Shown here one piece after another: positions 63,650 through 64,000 of a stretch of DNA of 64,000 bases (position 1 is the first letter of the stretch; the number at the start of each line of letters is the position of its first letter). Below the pieces are notes generated by a model. That model was not told the origin of the DNA and did not search any database. It saw only the letters and a list, made by a program, of their open reading frames with translations. Source of the stretch: Brevibacterium sp. CS2. Its GTDB lineage: Bacteria > Actinomycetota > Actinomycetes > Actinomycetales > Brevibacteriaceae. Both the position numbers and the translations under genes were made by a program. The stretch is taken from assembly GCF_005280295.1 (NCBI RefSeq), contig NZ_CP040020.1:496001-560000 (forward strand), read 5' to 3'.

Positions 63650-64000
63650 TCAGTCCTCGCGCGGGATGTGGGGCGCGTGCTCGGCCTTCCACTGCTCCCA
63701 GGTCTCGGCGAGCTCGTCCTCCGGGGTGGTCTCGAGCACCTCGGGCCAACCGGCGCGCAGGGTCTCGCCGCGCTCGATGAGCAGCTGGTTGCGCTCCTCG
63801 TGCTCCGGGGTCCACAGGCCCTGCTCCTCGAGGTACTTCACCAGGCCGTCGTGGTGCGGGAGCACCATCGGCATCCAGTCGATGTCCTCGAACTTCCAGT
63901 CCTTCGTCGTGGCGGTGGCGTCCGCGTAGAGCGGGTACGCCTCGTGGAAAGTCTTCACCATCGCGTAGACCTCGTCGACGCTGAAGTCGGCGTAGGTGGT
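63650..64000 (-). CDS. TAXI-type TRAP transporter solute-binding protein, C-terminal part
   Basis: Open to the right window edge; 116 codons visible: TTYADFSVDEVYAMVKTFHEAYPLYAD, then LPHHDGLVKYLEEQGLW, typical of the end of TAXI-family TRAP receptors (vYxxxkaxfe...hpGaxkYykexGlW). The tail is charged. It would bind a small carboxylate outside the cell for uptake by a TRAP permease; the permease genes would lie downstream or elsewhere and are not in the window. Confidence 0.65.
   Translation of the reverse strand, partial: TTYADFSVDEVYAMVKTFHEAYPLYADATATTKDWKFEDIDWMPMVLPHHDGLVKYLEEQGLWTPEHEERNQLLIERGETLRAGWPEVLETTPEDELAETWEQWKAEHAPHIPRED

Overview
The window is chromosomal DNA of a very high-GC actinomycete. 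Coding third positions are almost all G or C, start codons are ATG or GTG, and many genes seem to be transcribed without a leader: a TAnnnT-like -10 box sits 6-7 nt before the start codon. A C50-carotenoid operon, a DUF222-HNH protein and a DinB/DUF664 protein point to Actinomycetota, perhaps a pigmented Micrococcales or Brevibacterium/Corynebacterium-like organism. The genus cannot be fixed from the sequence alone.

Layout. 0-7 kb: a CPBP protease cut by the window edge, an NAD(P)-binding epimerase-like protein, then a tightly overlapping operon MarR-crtB-crtI-crtYe-crtYf-crtEb for cyclic C50 carotenoids; crtE is not in the window. 7-17 kb: DUF222-HNH, an AAA ATPase, DinB, asparaginase, a CurA-type reductase, DUF402, an amidohydrolase and a cupin. 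17-27 kb: enoyl-CoA hydratase, IPP isomerase (idi, which supplies the carotenoid precursors), a GH114 lipoprotein, an aquaporin, PhzF, an SDR with an apparent frameshift, an MFS transporter and an amidase. 27-30 kb: a DUF4097 protein with a two-component system whose kinase has Tyr in place of the phospho-acceptor His.

30.3-34.1 kb: an SHMT-like PLP enzyme gene is split by a complete IS481-family element of 2436 bp. The element has 23-bp perfect terminal repeats and a 6-bp target duplication, and carries two passenger genes (AraC regulator and VOC protein). Removing it restores the host reading frame exactly. 34-50 kb: a CPBP protease, an intact two-component system, an acyl-CoA dehydrogenase, an alpha/beta hydrolase lacking its nucleophile Ser beside a divergent TetR with a clear operator, two zinc alcohol dehydrogenases, WrbA, GlpD, a pterin-dehydratase/VOC fusion, an FMN reductase and a YihY protein.

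51-60.5 kb: an acyl-CoA island. ECH plus a double-domain ACAD run rightward; APH kinase-ACAD-APH kinase-SDR-histidine phosphatase run leftward; a CaiB CoA-transferase diverges. The same 12-bp inverted repeat lies upstream of both main operons, suggesting one TetR-type regulon. The gene set resembles levulinate (lva) and ACAD10/11 systems that phosphorylate 4-hydroxyacyl-CoAs and then eliminate phosphate. 60.5-64 kb: two tandem paralogous lipoproteins with matching upstream palindromes, and the end of a TAXI-type TRAP solute receptor.

Two further themes: gene ends often carry unusually long perfect hairpins (18-23 bp stems), several with a related GGTTCC/GGAACC core; and several enzymes carry low-complexity, repeat-derived insertions in loops or tails.
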